From Pseudodesulfovibrio sp. (GTDB taxonomy: Bacteria > Desulfobacterota > Desulfovibrionia > Desulfovibrionales > Desulfovibrionaceae), in assembly GCF_028692895.1 (NCBI RefSeq), contig NZ_JAQUWN010000028.1:1-42875 (forward strand): 42,875 bases of DNA, written 5' to 3'. Shown here one piece after another: positions 8,662 to 16,957 of this stretch (positions are counted from its first letter, which is position 1; each line of letters opens with the position of its first letter). Position numbers and translations under genes: made by a program. The notes under the pieces are model-generated. The model made no database searches, had not been told where the DNA came from, and saw only the letters and a list, made by a program, of their open reading frames with translations.

Positions 8662-9507
8662 CTAGGCGGCCAGCTCACGCAGGAGGCCGAGGTTGCGGAC
8701 GTCGTCCTTCAGGTCCGCGTCCTTGGGCGTCTCCAGGGTCTTGGGCACGTCGGCGAAGCGCGGGTCGCGCATCAGGTTGCGGAAGCCGTCCAGGCCGATC
8801 ATGCCCTGGCCGATGTGCTCGTGCCGGTCCTTGCGCGAGCCGAGTTCGTTCTTGGTGTCGTTGACGTGGAAGAAGCGCAGCCGGTCCAGGCCGATGGTCC
8901 GGTCGAAGGCCTCGAAGGTGGCGGCATAGGCCTCGGCCGTGCGGATGTCGTAGCCGGCGGCGAAGGCGTGGCAGGTGTCGAAGCAGACGCCGAGCCGGTC
9001 CGGGTGGGCCGAGCCCTCGATGATCCGGGCTAGCTCCTCGAAGGTGGAGCCCAGGTTGGTCCCCTGGCCCGCCGTGGTCTCGAGCAGGACCATGGCCCTT
9101 TTCGCGTCGGATTCGGCGATGGCCCGGTCCAGGTTGGCCACGTAGCGGCGGATGCCCGCGTCCACGCCCTCTCCGAGGTGGGAGCCGGGGTGGGTGACCA
9201 GGAAGGGGATGCCCAGGGTCTCCACGCGGGAGAGCTCCGAGGCGAAGGCCGCCAGGGAGCGGCGGGAGAGTTCGGGTTCGGGCGAGGCGAGGTTGATGAG
9301 GTAGGAGTCGTGGGCGGCCACCGGATAGTCGCCCCACTGGCGCCAGGCCATGGCGAAGAGTTCGGCGTCGTAGCCGGTCAGCGCCGGGACCTTCCACTGC
9401 CGCTGGTTGCGCGTGAAGATCTGGAGCGCGGTGCCGTCCACGGCCCGGATGCGCTCGAAGGCCATGTGCAGGCCTCCGGCGATGGACATATGCGCGCCCA
9501 GGAACAT
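8662..9507 (-). CDS. nfo: Endonuclease IV (AP endonuclease, Nfo family)
   Basis: Base-excision repair enzyme that incises DNA at abasic sites with a three-metal centre. The 281-residue protein has the family blocks in order: FLGAHMSIAGG, THPGSHLGEG, LLETTAGQGTNLG, GVCFDTCHAFAAGYD and FFHVNDTKNELGSRKDRHEH, which carry the metal-binding His, Glu and Asp residues. Length matches the usual ~280-285. The start MFLGAHMS is set by homology, since there is no Shine-Dalgarno in front of it. It starts 10 bases after the stop of the upstream small gene, so coupling is likely. Confidence 0.93.
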   Translation of the reverse strand: MFLGAHMSIAGGLHMAFERIRAVDGTALQIFTRNQRQWKVPALTGYDAELFAMAWRQWGDYPVAAHDSYLINLASPEPELSRRSLAAFASELSRVETLGIPFLVTHPGSHLGEGVDAGIRRYVANLDRAIAESDAKRAMVLLETTAGQGTNLGSTFEELARIIEGSAHPDRLGVCFDTCHAFAAGYDIRTAEAYAATFEAFDRTIGLDRLRFFHVNDTKNELGSRKDRHEHIGQGMIGLDGFRNLMRDPRFADVPKTLETPKDADLKDDVRNLGLLRELAA

Positions 9508-9517
9508 GGAAGGAGCG

Positions 9518-9799
9518 CTAGCCGATCCAGGAGGAGAGGGCCTCCACGATCTTCTGGGCCTGGGACTGGCTGGAGATGTTGAACTTGGACTTGGGCCGGT
9601 AGGTGCCGTCAACCTTCTGGTAGCGGCGGATGGAGTACTTCTCCGGGCCGTAGTCGCCCGAGGCGCGGTTGAGCTCCTGGTAGCGGAAGAGGATGGTGGT
9701 CCAGGCGCCCTTGGAGAGCACGACCTTGTCCAGCTCCTTGACGATGAGCTGGTTGTCTTCGGAATAATTGATGGTGATTTCGTCCACGTTGGATGCCAT
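9518..9799 (-). CDS. Small conserved protein, possibly PC4/YdbC-like ssDNA binder
   Basis: A 93-residue protein beginning MASNVDEITINYSEDNQLIV, with GGAG seven bases upstream. The order of blocks (VVLSKGAWTTILFRYQELN, then KYSIRRYQ, a turn with a Gly, KSKFNISSQSQ and a C-terminal helix ending LSSWIG) parallels the PC4/YdbC single-stranded DNA-binding fold (KYDIR ... KGITLS ... helix). The similarity is by eye and weak. It is upstream of, and probably cotranscribed with, endonuclease IV, which makes a DNA-related role attractive. I cannot rule out an unrelated lineage-specific family. Confidence 0.7.
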   Translation of the reverse strand: MASNVDEITINYSEDNQLIVKELDKVVLSKGAWTTILFRYQELNRASGDYGPEKYSIRRYQKVDGTYRPKSKFNISSQSQAQKIVEALSSWIG

Positions 9800-10144
9800 T
9801 GATTGCTCCTTCTCTATGTAGTCCGCGCTGGGCGGCAGGCCACTCCCTTACATAGGTAATGCACAAAGGGCAAGACCGGGTTTGCGCCCCGGCAACCCGG
9901 GTTTTACCGGCCGAAAATGTGCCAAATGCATTGAAGCGGCCATCTAACCGCTGAATTTGGTTGACCATGCGTTGCCGATGACGTAACGGCAAAATTGAGT
10001 CGTCACACACGGCGTCGTTGCGGACGCCGGGGACGGCCTTGTGGGTAACGTGCGGATAACCCGGCACCGGGCCCGCCGGAAACGTGCTCCGGCGGCGCCA
10101 GGCCCGGCAGCTCCGCGAACAGGTAGTTTGGAGTGTTGGTCGCA
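9800..10144. other. Divergent intergenic region, no gene seen
   Basis: 345 bases between the starts of the small PC4-like gene (minus) and the RRM gene (plus). It holds several GC-rich inverted repeats around 9879-9912 and 10050-10110. There is a TTGACC near 9960 with no good -10 partner. No tRNA-like fold or coding frame is convincing. Confidence 0.5.
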
Positions 10145-10405
10145 ATGAAGAGCATTTACGTTGGCAACATCCCGTTCAGCGCGTCCGAGGACGATCTGCG
10201 GAATCTTTTTTCCGAATACGGCGCGGTGCAGTCCCTGAAGTTCGTCAATGATCGCGAGACCGGCCGTTTCCGCGGCTTCGCCTTCGTGGAAATGGAGGAT
10301 GCGGACGCCCTGGCCGCCATCGAGGCCCTCGACGGCAGCCCCTTGGCGGGACGCACCCTCAAGGTGAACGAAGCCAAGCCCCGCGCTCCCCGGCCGAGGT
10401 ACTAG
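10145..10405 (+). CDS. RRM-type RNA-binding protein
   Basis: An 86-residue single RNA-recognition-motif protein, of the small type found in cyanobacteria and Desulfovibrio-like bacteria. RNP2 is SIYVGNIPF (residues 3-11) and RNP1 is RGFAFVEM (about 42-49). The short tail ends KPRAPRPRY and is basic rather than Gly-rich. The ATG at 10145 gives the standard MKSIYVGN start, with GGAG about 11 bases upstream. Probably binds single-stranded RNA, for example as a chaperone in cold or stress; target unknown. Confidence 0.9.
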   Translation: MKSIYVGNIPFSASEDDLRNLFSEYGAVQSLKFVNDRETGRFRGFAFVEMEDADALAAIEALDGSPLAGRTLKVNEAKPRAPRPRY

Positions 10406-10702
10406 CCTCCCCGAAAAGCGCAGCGTTTTGCGACGGCCCGGCCGCTGACCGGGTCGGGGGCTTTGTCGCGCCCTGCTTGTCCGGGGTGGCGCGGGCCGCA
10501 AGACGCAAATGAGGCTCATGCCCCGCGCGCCGTTCGTGCACGGGGGCTCATCCGTTGCGCAGTCGCGGATGGCCGTTTTTACCCGTCAGCCAGCGTCTCT
10601 GGCGTGGGCCGGGGCTTCGGGCCTCGGTCGGGCATGGGCGGTGGGCCATGGTTTCGCGTCTGATCCGGTGCTTTGGCCGTGCGTCGGCGTTTTGACCGTC
10701 GG

Positions 10703-12109
10703 CTAGGGTTTCGGGCTGCGCTTGCCCAGGGTTTCGCTGATGGACTTGTAGGCCGCGTAGTACATCTGGACGTTGGCCACGTAAGTGGGCGTCTCCCGGC
10801 CGATGTCGCGGTAGGCCGCCCATTCCACGTTGGCGAACCAGCGGTTCGGGTCCAGGCCCATGGACCGGGCCGTCTTGCGTAGCTGCTGAACCCGCGCCGG
10901 GCCCGCGTTGTAGGCCGCCAGGGCGAAATCGACCTTGGCGTCTTCCTCCACGTCCTGGAAATAATTGTCGCGCAGGAAGCGCAGGTACTTGGTCCCGGCG
11001 TGGATGTTGCCGTCCAGGCTGGTGATGTCCGGCACGTCCACGTTGGGATCGGCCGCCGTGGCGGGCCGGACCTGCATGACGCCCAGCGCTCCCGCCGAGC
11101 TTTTGCAGCGCATGTCCAGCCGCGATTCCTGGAAACCCACTGCCGCCAGCTTGAGCCAGTCGAAGTCGTAGAGGTCGGCGTACTTGATGAACACGTCGGC
11201 CATGTTGGCCAGGGCCTGGCGCGCCGTCGGGTCGTGCGGGTTCTTCACCCAGGTCTCGTTGACGAAGTAGCGCTTGTAGACCATGTTGCCCAGGAGCGTG
11301 CCCTGGCGCGCCGTGGCCACGAAGTCGTCCAGGCTCCGCCGCAGCGCCTTGGCCCCCGGCCGCACGGCCCAGGCCAGGGAGCCGCCCGCGTGCAGGGGCG
11401 CGTCCGCGTAGGGGCGCAGGTCGGGCAGGGCACGGCCCCAGATGGACGCCAGGTGCGAGTCGGCGGCCGCGTATTCGATCATGCCCGCGTTGGCCATCTC
11501 CAGCAGGTCCTCGGTGACCAGGTGCGGGTCCGCCTCCAGGATCTTGACCGGCTTTTTGCCGCTCCTCTTCAGCTTTGCGTTGACCTCGCGCAGATGATCC
11601 GCGTAGCTCGCCCCGCGCATGACGTAGACCGTCCGGCCGGACAGGTCCGCGAGCTCGTTTACGGGCCGCGACCTTGGCGAGCCGACCACGATCTCGTCCA
11701 CGCCGGTGCGGTAGGGGGCGGAGAAGGCCACCTGCCGGGAGCGCTCCGGGGTGACGGTCAGCCCGGCGGCCGCGATGTCGCCCTCGCCGCGCAACAGGGC
11801 GGGGAGCAGCTCGTCGAAGGGCGTCGCCACGAAGACCATGCGCACCGGTCCGTTGCTCGTCTTGCCCAGATACTCCTTGTAGGCGTTCATCAGGTCGTAC
11901 TCCATGCCGCGCATGGCGCCCTTTTCCAGGAAGAAGTTGGTCCGGTTGTAGCTGACCAGGACGCGGATGGCGCGGTGCTCCTCGTAGAGCTTGGGCAGGT
12001 CGCCCTTCCAGGGCGTGATGACGCGGGCCAGGTTGTCGGCCGCCGCCGGGCGCGGCAGGGTCAGCAGGAGCAGGAGCAGGACGAAGGTTAGGTGTCGTGG
12101 ACGCGGCAT
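10703..12109 (-). CDS. MltF-like lytic transglycosylase with solute-binding domain
   Basis: A 468-residue secreted peptidoglycan lytic transglycosylase. The signal peptide (MPRPRHLTFVLLLLLLTLP ... AAA) covers about 1-24. A family-3 solute-binding module (RVLVSYNRTNFFLEKG ... GMEYDLMNAY ... PFDELLPALLRGEGDIAAA) reaches about residue 275 and may sense muropeptides. The SLT domain follows, with catalytic Glu in GFQESRLD, GALGVMQVRP and DFALAAYNAGPARV. GGAGGG just upstream of the ATG supports the start. The two-module order is that of MltF. The gene stands alone. Confidence 0.9.
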   Translation of the reverse strand: MPRPRHLTFVLLLLLLTLPRPAAADNLARVITPWKGDLPKLYEEHRAIRVLVSYNRTNFFLEKGAMRGMEYDLMNAYKEYLGKTSNGPVRMVFVATPFDELLPALLRGEGDIAAAGLTVTPERSRQVAFSAPYRTGVDEIVVGSPRSRPVNELADLSGRTVYVMRGASYADHLREVNAKLKRSGKKPVKILEADPHLVTEDLLEMANAGMIEYAAADSHLASIWGRALPDLRPYADAPLHAGGSLAWAVRPGAKALRRSLDDFVATARQGTLLGNMVYKRYFVNETWVKNPHDPTARQALANMADVFIKYADLYDFDWLKLAAVGFQESRLDMRCKSSAGALGVMQVRPATAADPNVDVPDITSLDGNIHAGTKYLRFLRDNYFQDVEEDAKVDFALAAYNAGPARVQQLRKTARSMGLDPNRWFANVEWAAYRDIGRETPTYVANVQMYYAAYKSISETLGKRSPKP

Positions 12110-12235
12110 AAACCCTCCGGTGAACGTTTTCCCGCAGGTTAGCCCAGGCCGGGGGGCCGAGGCAACCCGTGGTTTCCCCTTGAGATGCCTGGGAAGAAGA
12201 GGCTATGTTGCTGCAAACGTTTCCCGGAGGTTTTC

Positions 12236-13741
12236 ATGACAAGACGGTGGTTTTCGGTCCTGGTCCTGTGCTGCCTGCTTCTGCCCGCCTCGGCGCGGGC
12301 CGACCGGCTGGACGAGGTGATCGCGCGGCTCGCCCCCAATGCGGAGCAGAATATGCGCGAGGCGCATGTGCCGGGCATGGCCATCGCCGTGGTCCGGGGC
12401 GGCCGGACGGTCTGGGCCAAGGGGTTCGGCACGCGCCGGGCCGGGGCGGACCTGCCGGTGACGCCGGACACGGTCTTTCAGGTGGGCTCCACCACCAAGG
12501 CCTTTACCGTGGCCATCATGGCCACCCTGGTGGACACCGACGACACGGACTGGGACGACCCGGTCTCGGACCTCTATCCCCCCTTCGCTCTGTACGACCC
12601 CTGGGTCACGCGCGAGTTCCTGGTCCACGACCTCTTCGCCCAGCACAGCGGGCTGCCGCCCTACGCGGGCGACCTCCAGCTTTTCATCGGCTATGACCGG
12701 GACCACGTCCTGCGCGCCCTGCGCGACATTCCCCCGGTCTATTCCTTCCGCGACAAGTTCTCCTACGTGAACAACCTGTTCATGATGGCGGGCCGGGTGG
12801 AGGAGGAGCTGACCGGCAAGAGCTGGGAGACGCTCATGCAAGAGCGCATCCTCGCCCCCCTGGGCATGACCCGCTCCTCGGCGGACGCCGACGGGCTGGC
12901 CAAGGCCGCCGACGGTTCGGAGCTGCACCGGCTGGTGGGCGGCAAGGCCGTGCCCATCCGGCACGACTCCATCCTCTACACCTGGCCCTACGTGGCCGGG
13001 GCGGCGGGCGGGCTGAACTCCACGGCCAACGACATGGCCCGGTGGATCGCCCTCCAGCTCGGGCGCGGCCAGGCGGGCGGAGTCCGCATCTTCAGCGAGG
13101 AATCGGCCGACTACATGCGCGAGCCGCGCACCCCGATCATGATGGGCGAGCAGCACGGGGCCTACTGCCAGGGCTGGATGCGCACCGAGATGCGCAAGAC
13201 CGACGTGATCTGGCACAACGGCGGCACCTCGGGCATCTGCTCCTTTGTCGGCTTTTCCCCGGCCCTGGACGCCGGGATCGTCATCCTGACCAACCTGAGC
13301 GACCACCAGGTGGCCGACGCCGTGGGCTTCGAGTTCTTCGACCTGCTTTCGGGCGTGGACGACGCGGACTGGATCGCCGAATTCCGCAAGGAAGCGGCCC
13401 TGGACGGGGGCGCCGCGGCGGGCGAGGCCCCGGCCGAACCGGCCCTGCCCGGCCTGGCTCCGGGCCGCTACGCGGGCGACTACGACAACGCGGTCCTGGG
13501 CCCGCTCACAGTGCGCGAGAACAAGGACGGCCTGACCATCCGCTTCGGCGAGGGCGGCCGGTGCCGGGTCATGGCCCGGCACGAGACCATGCATTCCTTT
13601 GTGGGCGACTGGCCCGAGCTCTCGCCCGAAGACCCGGCGGTCCACTTCGACTTCCAGGTGGACGGCGAGGGCGTGGTTACGGGAGTGCTGCTGCGCGAAT
13701 ACGACGACGACGGCTGCGCCCTGTTCACCCGCTACCAGTAA
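12236..13741 (+). CDS. Secreted serine hydrolase, beta-lactamase/PBP family, with DUF3471-like C-terminus
   Basis: A 501-residue member of the class C beta-lactamase / penicillin-binding / esterase superfamily, probably periplasmic. The signal peptide (MTRRWFSVLVLCCLLLPASA) ends near 22. The catalytic SxxK is STTK near residue 84, the YxN is in FSYVNNLF near 178, and the third motif is WHNGGTSG near 325. Residues from about 410 form a beta-rich extra domain (GRYAGDYDNAVLGPLTVREN) like DUF3471. GGAGG five bases before the ATG fixes the start over one 51 bases earlier. Could be an esterase or D-aminopeptidase; true beta-lactamase activity is not implied. Confidence 0.88.
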   Translation: MTRRWFSVLVLCCLLLPASARADRLDEVIARLAPNAEQNMREAHVPGMAIAVVRGGRTVWAKGFGTRRAGADLPVTPDTVFQVGSTTKAFTVAIMATLVDTDDTDWDDPVSDLYPPFALYDPWVTREFLVHDLFAQHSGLPPYAGDLQLFIGYDRDHVLRALRDIPPVYSFRDKFSYVNNLFMMAGRVEEELTGKSWETLMQERILAPLGMTRSSADADGLAKAADGSELHRLVGGKAVPIRHDSILYTWPYVAGAAGGLNSTANDMARWIALQLGRGQAGGVRIFSEESADYMREPRTPIMMGEQHGAYCQGWMRTEMRKTDVIWHNGGTSGICSFVGFSPALDAGIVILTNLSDHQVADAVGFEFFDLLSGVDDADWIAEFRKEAALDGGAAAGEAPAEPALPGLAPGRYAGDYDNAVLGPLTVRENKDGLTIRFGEGGRCRVMARHETMHSFVGDWPELSPEDPAVHFDFQVDGEGVVTGVLLREYDDDGCALFTRYQ

Positions 13742-13772
13742 ACACGGACTGGTCCGTCCCAGAACCCTTTTC

Positions 13773-13813
13773 GCGGGGCGGGGGAGGCGTTCCCCCGCCC
13801 CGCGCCCTGTTTT
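13773..13813 (+). terminator. Terminator after the serine hydrolase
   Basis: A perfect 12-bp stem, GCGGGGCGGGGG (13773-13784) with CCCCCGCCCCGC (13792-13803), and a 7-base loop, followed by GCCCTGTTTT. Confidence 0.8.
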
Positions 13814-14004
13814 CGCCCGTACGGTAGCCCGTCCCTGGTGCGTCGGCCGCCCGATTCGCCCGCAGCGGCCGTCCCTGAGTCGTGCCGTTCCCGCCTTGGC
13901 TGGGCGGCAGGCTGCTGTCTCGCGTCGCCACGCCGTGAGGCGGGCTCGCAGCCCCTGGGGATTAACGGGCCGAATGAAGGAAAGATAATAAACCGAAAAA
14001 GTGG

Positions 14005-14033
14005 TTGACAACGAAAGCTATTTTAGGAATAGT
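14005..14033 (+). promoter_or_regulatory. Promoter of the small HTH gene
   Basis: A perfect -35 TTGACA (14005-14010), a 17-base spacer and AATAGT (14028-14033, four of six) lie about 40 bases before the ATG in an AT-rich patch. Confidence 0.6.
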
Positions 14034-14075
14034 TCTTATTAACAACACACTCTCACTTCGGCAAAGGACGACGAC

Positions 14076-14246
14076 ATGAAAGACCAGGTATACAAAGCCA
14101 TGCTGGATGCGGGAAAGCCGGTTCGCCCCGGCGACGTCGCCAAGGCCCTGGGTGCGGACGCCAAAGAGGTGTCCAAGGCCATCAAGGACCTGCGCGAAGA
14201 AGGCCGGATCATCTCGCCCAAGCGGTGCTTTTACGAACCCGCCTAG
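14076..14246 (+). CDS. 56-residue winged-helix DNA-binding protein
   Basis: A very small gene reading MKDQVYKAMLDAGKPVRPGD, then VAKALGADAKEVSKAIKDLR and EEGRIISPKRCFYEPA. This is a compact helix-turn-helix with a wing: helix, PVRPGDVAKALG turn, recognition helix KEVSKAIKDLREEG, then a short beta wing RIISPKRCFYE. It resembles the MarR/ArsR-like minimal HTH proteins common in Desulfovibrio. AAAGGA seven bases upstream, its own promoter, and a perfect hairpin 54 bases after the stop make it a self-contained unit. It has no effector domain, so it may act as a nucleoid-type or partner-dependent regulator; targets are unknown. Confidence 0.85.
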   Translation: MKDQVYKAMLDAGKPVRPGDVAKALGADAKEVSKAIKDLREEGRIISPKRCFYEPA

Positions 14247-14299
14247 AAAATTGACGAGAGCATAACAACCTCACTCCTCCTTCAACCTCTGCAACCCCC

Positions 14300-14340
14300 G
14301 AAGCCCGGTCTCACGCCCCCGAGACCGGGCTTCACCCTTT
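14300..14340 (+). terminator. Terminator after the small HTH gene
   Basis: A perfect 13-bp stem GAAGCCCGGTCTC (14300-14312) / GAGACCGGGCTTC (14321-14333), 8-base loop, followed by ACCCTTT. Confidence 0.75.
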
Positions 14341-14393
14341 CCCGGGGCGGGATAGGTCCATCCCGGCCCGGCCTCCCGGCCGCATGACCTGGC

Positions 14394-14429
14394 AAAAAAA
14401 GGAGCGCCCGTCCTTTCGGCCGGGCGCTC
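14394..14429 (-). terminator. cydB: Terminator after cydB
   Basis: Stem GAGCGCCCG (14402-14410) / CGGGCGCTC (14421-14429). On the minus strand it is followed at once by seven T (14394-14400 are A), 26 bases beyond the cydB stop. Confidence 0.85.
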
Positions 14430-14454
14430 GCGCTTTTGCTGAGGTTCTTGCGGT

Positions 14455-15504
14455 CTAGTAGTGGATGTCCGTCTCGGCCATGGGCGTGGCGAACTTCTTG
14501 TAGACCCAGAACTGGTAGGCGATGACCGTGGGCACGAAGATCAGGGCCACCACGAGCATGATCTCCAGGGTCAGGACGCTGGAGGAGGAGTTCATGATGG
14601 TCAGGCTGTTGCCAGGGTTCGGGTTGGACGGGATGATGGCCGGGAAGATGCCGACCACGCCGAACAGCGCCGTGCCCACGATGTAGACGCAGGACGAGGC
14701 CCAGGCCATCCAGTACTTCTTGGCTCCCAGGTAGGTGCGCATCAGGACCAGCCCGCCTACGGGCAGGAGCAGGATGACGAACAGGACCGGGTAGAGGAAG
14801 TAGTTGCTGAACAGTTGGGTGGCCACGGCCGTGTAGGCCAGGAAGAGGACCGTCAGCACCACCAGGACGGGCCAGATCCGGGTGGCCATGGACTCGGCCC
14901 TCGCCTTGAGGTCGCCCGTGGTGCGGATGGTCAGCCACAGCGCGCCGTGCATCAGGAAGATGACCACGAACAGGACGCCGCCCGCCAGGCCGTAGGGGTT
15001 GAGCAGGCCGAAGAGCCCGGCCTGGCTGAACCCGGTCTCGTCGAGCGGGATGCCCTGGAAGATGTTGCCGAAGGCCACGCCCAGCAGCAGGGCGGGCAGG
15101 AACGAGCCCAGGATGTGGCACCAGTCCCAGACCTTGCGCCAGGTCTCGCTGGCGACCTTGGACCGGAACTCGAAGGACACGCCGCGCACGATGAGCGCGA
15201 AGAGCAGCAGCATCAGGGCCATGTAAAGGCCGCTGAACATCTGGGCGTAGGCATAGGGGAAGGCCGCGAAGGTGACGCCGCCCGCCGCGATGAGCCAGAC
15301 CTCGTTGCCGTCCCAGAAGGGACCCGTGGCGTTGAGGATGGCCCGGCGGTCGGCCTCGTTTTTGGCCAGCACCGGCATGAGCGAGCCCGCGCCGAGGTCA
15401 AAGCCGTCCAGCATGAAGTAGACGGCCCACAGCACACCCCAGAGTACAAACCAGATCGTCGCCAGATAGAAGTGAAGCGAACCGGTTTCCATCAACGTAA
15501 CCAT
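14455..15504 (-). CDS. cydB: Cytochrome bd quinol oxidase subunit II
   Basis: Second subunit of the cytochrome bd oxidase, which oxidises quinol and reduces O2 to water without pumping protons. The 349-residue protein has multiple membrane segments and the family blocks FMLDGFDLGAGSLMPVLAKN, WDGNEVWLIAAGG, AFPYAYAQMFSGLYMALML, RGVSFEFR and, near the C-terminus, NPGNSLTIMNSSSS. AAAGGAG nine bases upstream supports the start. It follows cydA by 31 bases and shares its transcript. In a sulfate reducer the likely role is oxygen scavenging and defence. Confidence 0.96.
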   Translation of the reverse strand: MVTLMETGSLHFYLATIWFVLWGVLWAVYFMLDGFDLGAGSLMPVLAKNEADRRAILNATGPFWDGNEVWLIAAGGVTFAAFPYAYAQMFSGLYMALMLLLFALIVRGVSFEFRSKVASETWRKVWDWCHILGSFLPALLLGVAFGNIFQGIPLDETGFSQAGLFGLLNPYGLAGGVLFVVIFLMHGALWLTIRTTGDLKARAESMATRIWPVLVVLTVLFLAYTAVATQLFSNYFLYPVLFVILLLPVGGLVLMRTYLGAKKYWMAWASSCVYIVGTALFGVVGIFPAIIPSNPNPGNSLTIMNSSSSVLTLEIMLVVALIFVPTVIAYQFWVYKKFATPMAETDIHY

Positions 15505-15535
15505 AGATTTTCTCCTTTCAATTCGCTCACGCAGG

Positions 15536-16849
15536 TTAGACTTCGATGGGGCTGTTGTCCTCGGGGCCCTTCTTGGCCAGACGGACCATCAGCCAGATGC
15601 CCGCCGCGCCCAGCAGGGCGTAGAGCACGCACATCAGAACCAGGGTGAAGCCCACCGCGCCGGAGGACACGGGGGAAACCGCATCGGACGTGCGCATCAG
15701 GCCGTAGACGATCCAGGGCTGGCGGCCGACCTCGGCCAGGACCCAGCCCGCCTGCATGGCGATGTAGGGCAGCGGGATCGCGAATATCATCGCCTTGAGG
15801 TAGAGCGGATAGTTCTCCAGCTTGTTGCGCATGACCCAGCCGAACAGGGCGAGCAGCGGCATCAAGGTGCCGATGCCGACCATGAGCCGGAAGGAGACGA
15901 AGGTGATGGCCACGGGCGGACGGTCCGCCTCGGGGAAGTCGTTCAGGCCCTTCACCTCGGCGTTGAAGTCGTTGTAGGCCAGAAAGCTCAGCGCGCCGGG
16001 CACGGGCAGGGCCTGGACGACGTTGCCGTCCTTGCCGGGCCAGGCGAGCAGGTAGATGGGCACGTTGGTGCCGGTGTCCCAGTGGGATTCCATGGCCGCC
16101 AGCTTGGCGGGCTGGACCAGGGACATGTGGTTGCCGTGCAGGTGTCCTTCCACGGCGGTGAAGATGGAGAAGATCAGGGCCACGGTGGCCCCCAGGGCGA
16201 AGGACTTCTTGAAGAAGCCCTCATTGGATTTGCGCAGCAGGTGCCAGGCGGACACGCCCATGATCAGGAAGGCGGCCAGACACAGCGCGCCCGGCACGAT
16301 GTGGAAAAACTCCAGCCAGGCGAACTTGTTGGTGATGACCGCCACGAAGTCCGTCAGTTCGGCCCGGCCGTTGCGCAGGGTGAACCCGGTGGGGTCCTGC
16401 ATGAACCCGTTGGCGATGAGAATCCAGATCGCCGAAAGGTTGGAGGCGCCGGCCACGAGCCAGGCGGTGATGGCGTGAGCCTTGGGCGAGAGCTTGTCCC
16501 AGCCGAAGTGCCACACGCCGATGAAGGTGGATTCCAGGAAGAACGCCGCAGTGGCTTCGATGGCCAGCAGCGAGCCGAAGATGTCGCCAACAAAGGCCGA
16601 GTATCTCGACCAGTTGGTGCCGAACTGGAACTCCAGCGTGATGCCGGTCACCACTCCCACGGCGAAGTTGACCAGGAAGATTTTCCCCCAGAATTTCGCC
16701 ATCTTCAGATACGTTTCATCCCCGGTTTGCACGAACCGGGTTTCCATCCAGGCGACGAGGACGGACAACCCGAGCGTCAGCGGGACGAAGATGAAATGGA
16801 ACATGGTGGCCGCTGCGAATTGCAGCCGCGAAAGCATGAGCACATCCAT
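15536..16849 (-). CDS. cydA: Cytochrome bd quinol oxidase subunit I
   Basis: Haem-bearing subunit of the bd oxidase (hemes b558, b595, d) in the inner membrane. The 437-residue protein starts MDVLMLSRLQFAAATMFHF with the conserved N-terminal His at residue 18. It carries GRQPWIVYGLMRTSDAVSP, the conserved block after the Q loop. The length indicates the short Q-loop form, not the long E. coli type. The ATG at 16849 with GGGGG upstream is preferred over an in-frame ATG 96 bases earlier that would add an unrelated tail. First gene of cydAB; see the direct repeats upstream. Confidence 0.96.
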   Translation of the reverse strand: MDVLMLSRLQFAAATMFHFIFVPLTLGLSVLVAWMETRFVQTGDETYLKMAKFWGKIFLVNFAVGVVTGITLEFQFGTNWSRYSAFVGDIFGSLLAIEATAAFFLESTFIGVWHFGWDKLSPKAHAITAWLVAGASNLSAIWILIANGFMQDPTGFTLRNGRAELTDFVAVITNKFAWLEFFHIVPGALCLAAFLIMGVSAWHLLRKSNEGFFKKSFALGATVALIFSIFTAVEGHLHGNHMSLVQPAKLAAMESHWDTGTNVPIYLLAWPGKDGNVVQALPVPGALSFLAYNDFNAEVKGLNDFPEADRPPVAITFVSFRLMVGIGTLMPLLALFGWVMRNKLENYPLYLKAMIFAIPLPYIAMQAGWVLAEVGRQPWIVYGLMRTSDAVSPVSSGAVGFTLVLMCVLYALLGAAGIWLMVRLAKKGPEDNSPIEV

Positions 16850-16871
16850 ACAAACCCCCTTGTGGATATGT

Positions 16872-16901
16872 CTTGAATAACTTGTAAACAATCCTTGAAT
16901 A
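16872..16901. promoter_or_regulatory. Direct repeats upstream of cydAB, possible operator
   Basis: CTTGAATA occurs at 16872-16879 and 16894-16901, two helical turns apart (22 bp), with CTTGTAAA (16881-16888) between them. It lies 23-52 bases before cydA in an AT-rich patch. A binding role is inferred from position and spacing only. Confidence 0.35.
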
Positions 16902-16957
16902 GGCCAGTGTTCGGTCAACCTACGCCCGTCGTTGAAGAATTTCAAGAATAATTATTA

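Larger units (their letters stand above)
13742..14075. other. Intergenic region between serine hydrolase and small HTH gene
   Basis: 334 bases holding the terminator at 13773-13813 and the promoter at 14005-14033. The stretch between them (about 13815-14000) is GC-rich with no gene I can support; the final 75 bases are markedly AT-rich, as expected of a promoter. Confidence 0.6.

Noticed and set aside
7421-8665. A 414-codon plus-strand open frame crossing the repeat region into the HAD gene
   Set aside because: No ribosome binding site; the right part is antisense to a clear HAD hydrolase. The repeated peptide VACTY comes only from the DNA repeat and the third copy is in another frame.
12236-13741. 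Beta-lactamase resistance gene
   Set aside because: The superfamily motifs are present, but the extra C-terminal domain and overall pattern fit the broad serine hydrolase/esterase group, so resistance is not supported.
12203-14011. A long minus-strand open frame antisense to the serine hydrolase
   Set aside because: Same GC artefact; its translation is low-complexity and the sense strand carries a signal peptide and SxxK, YxN and HxG motifs.
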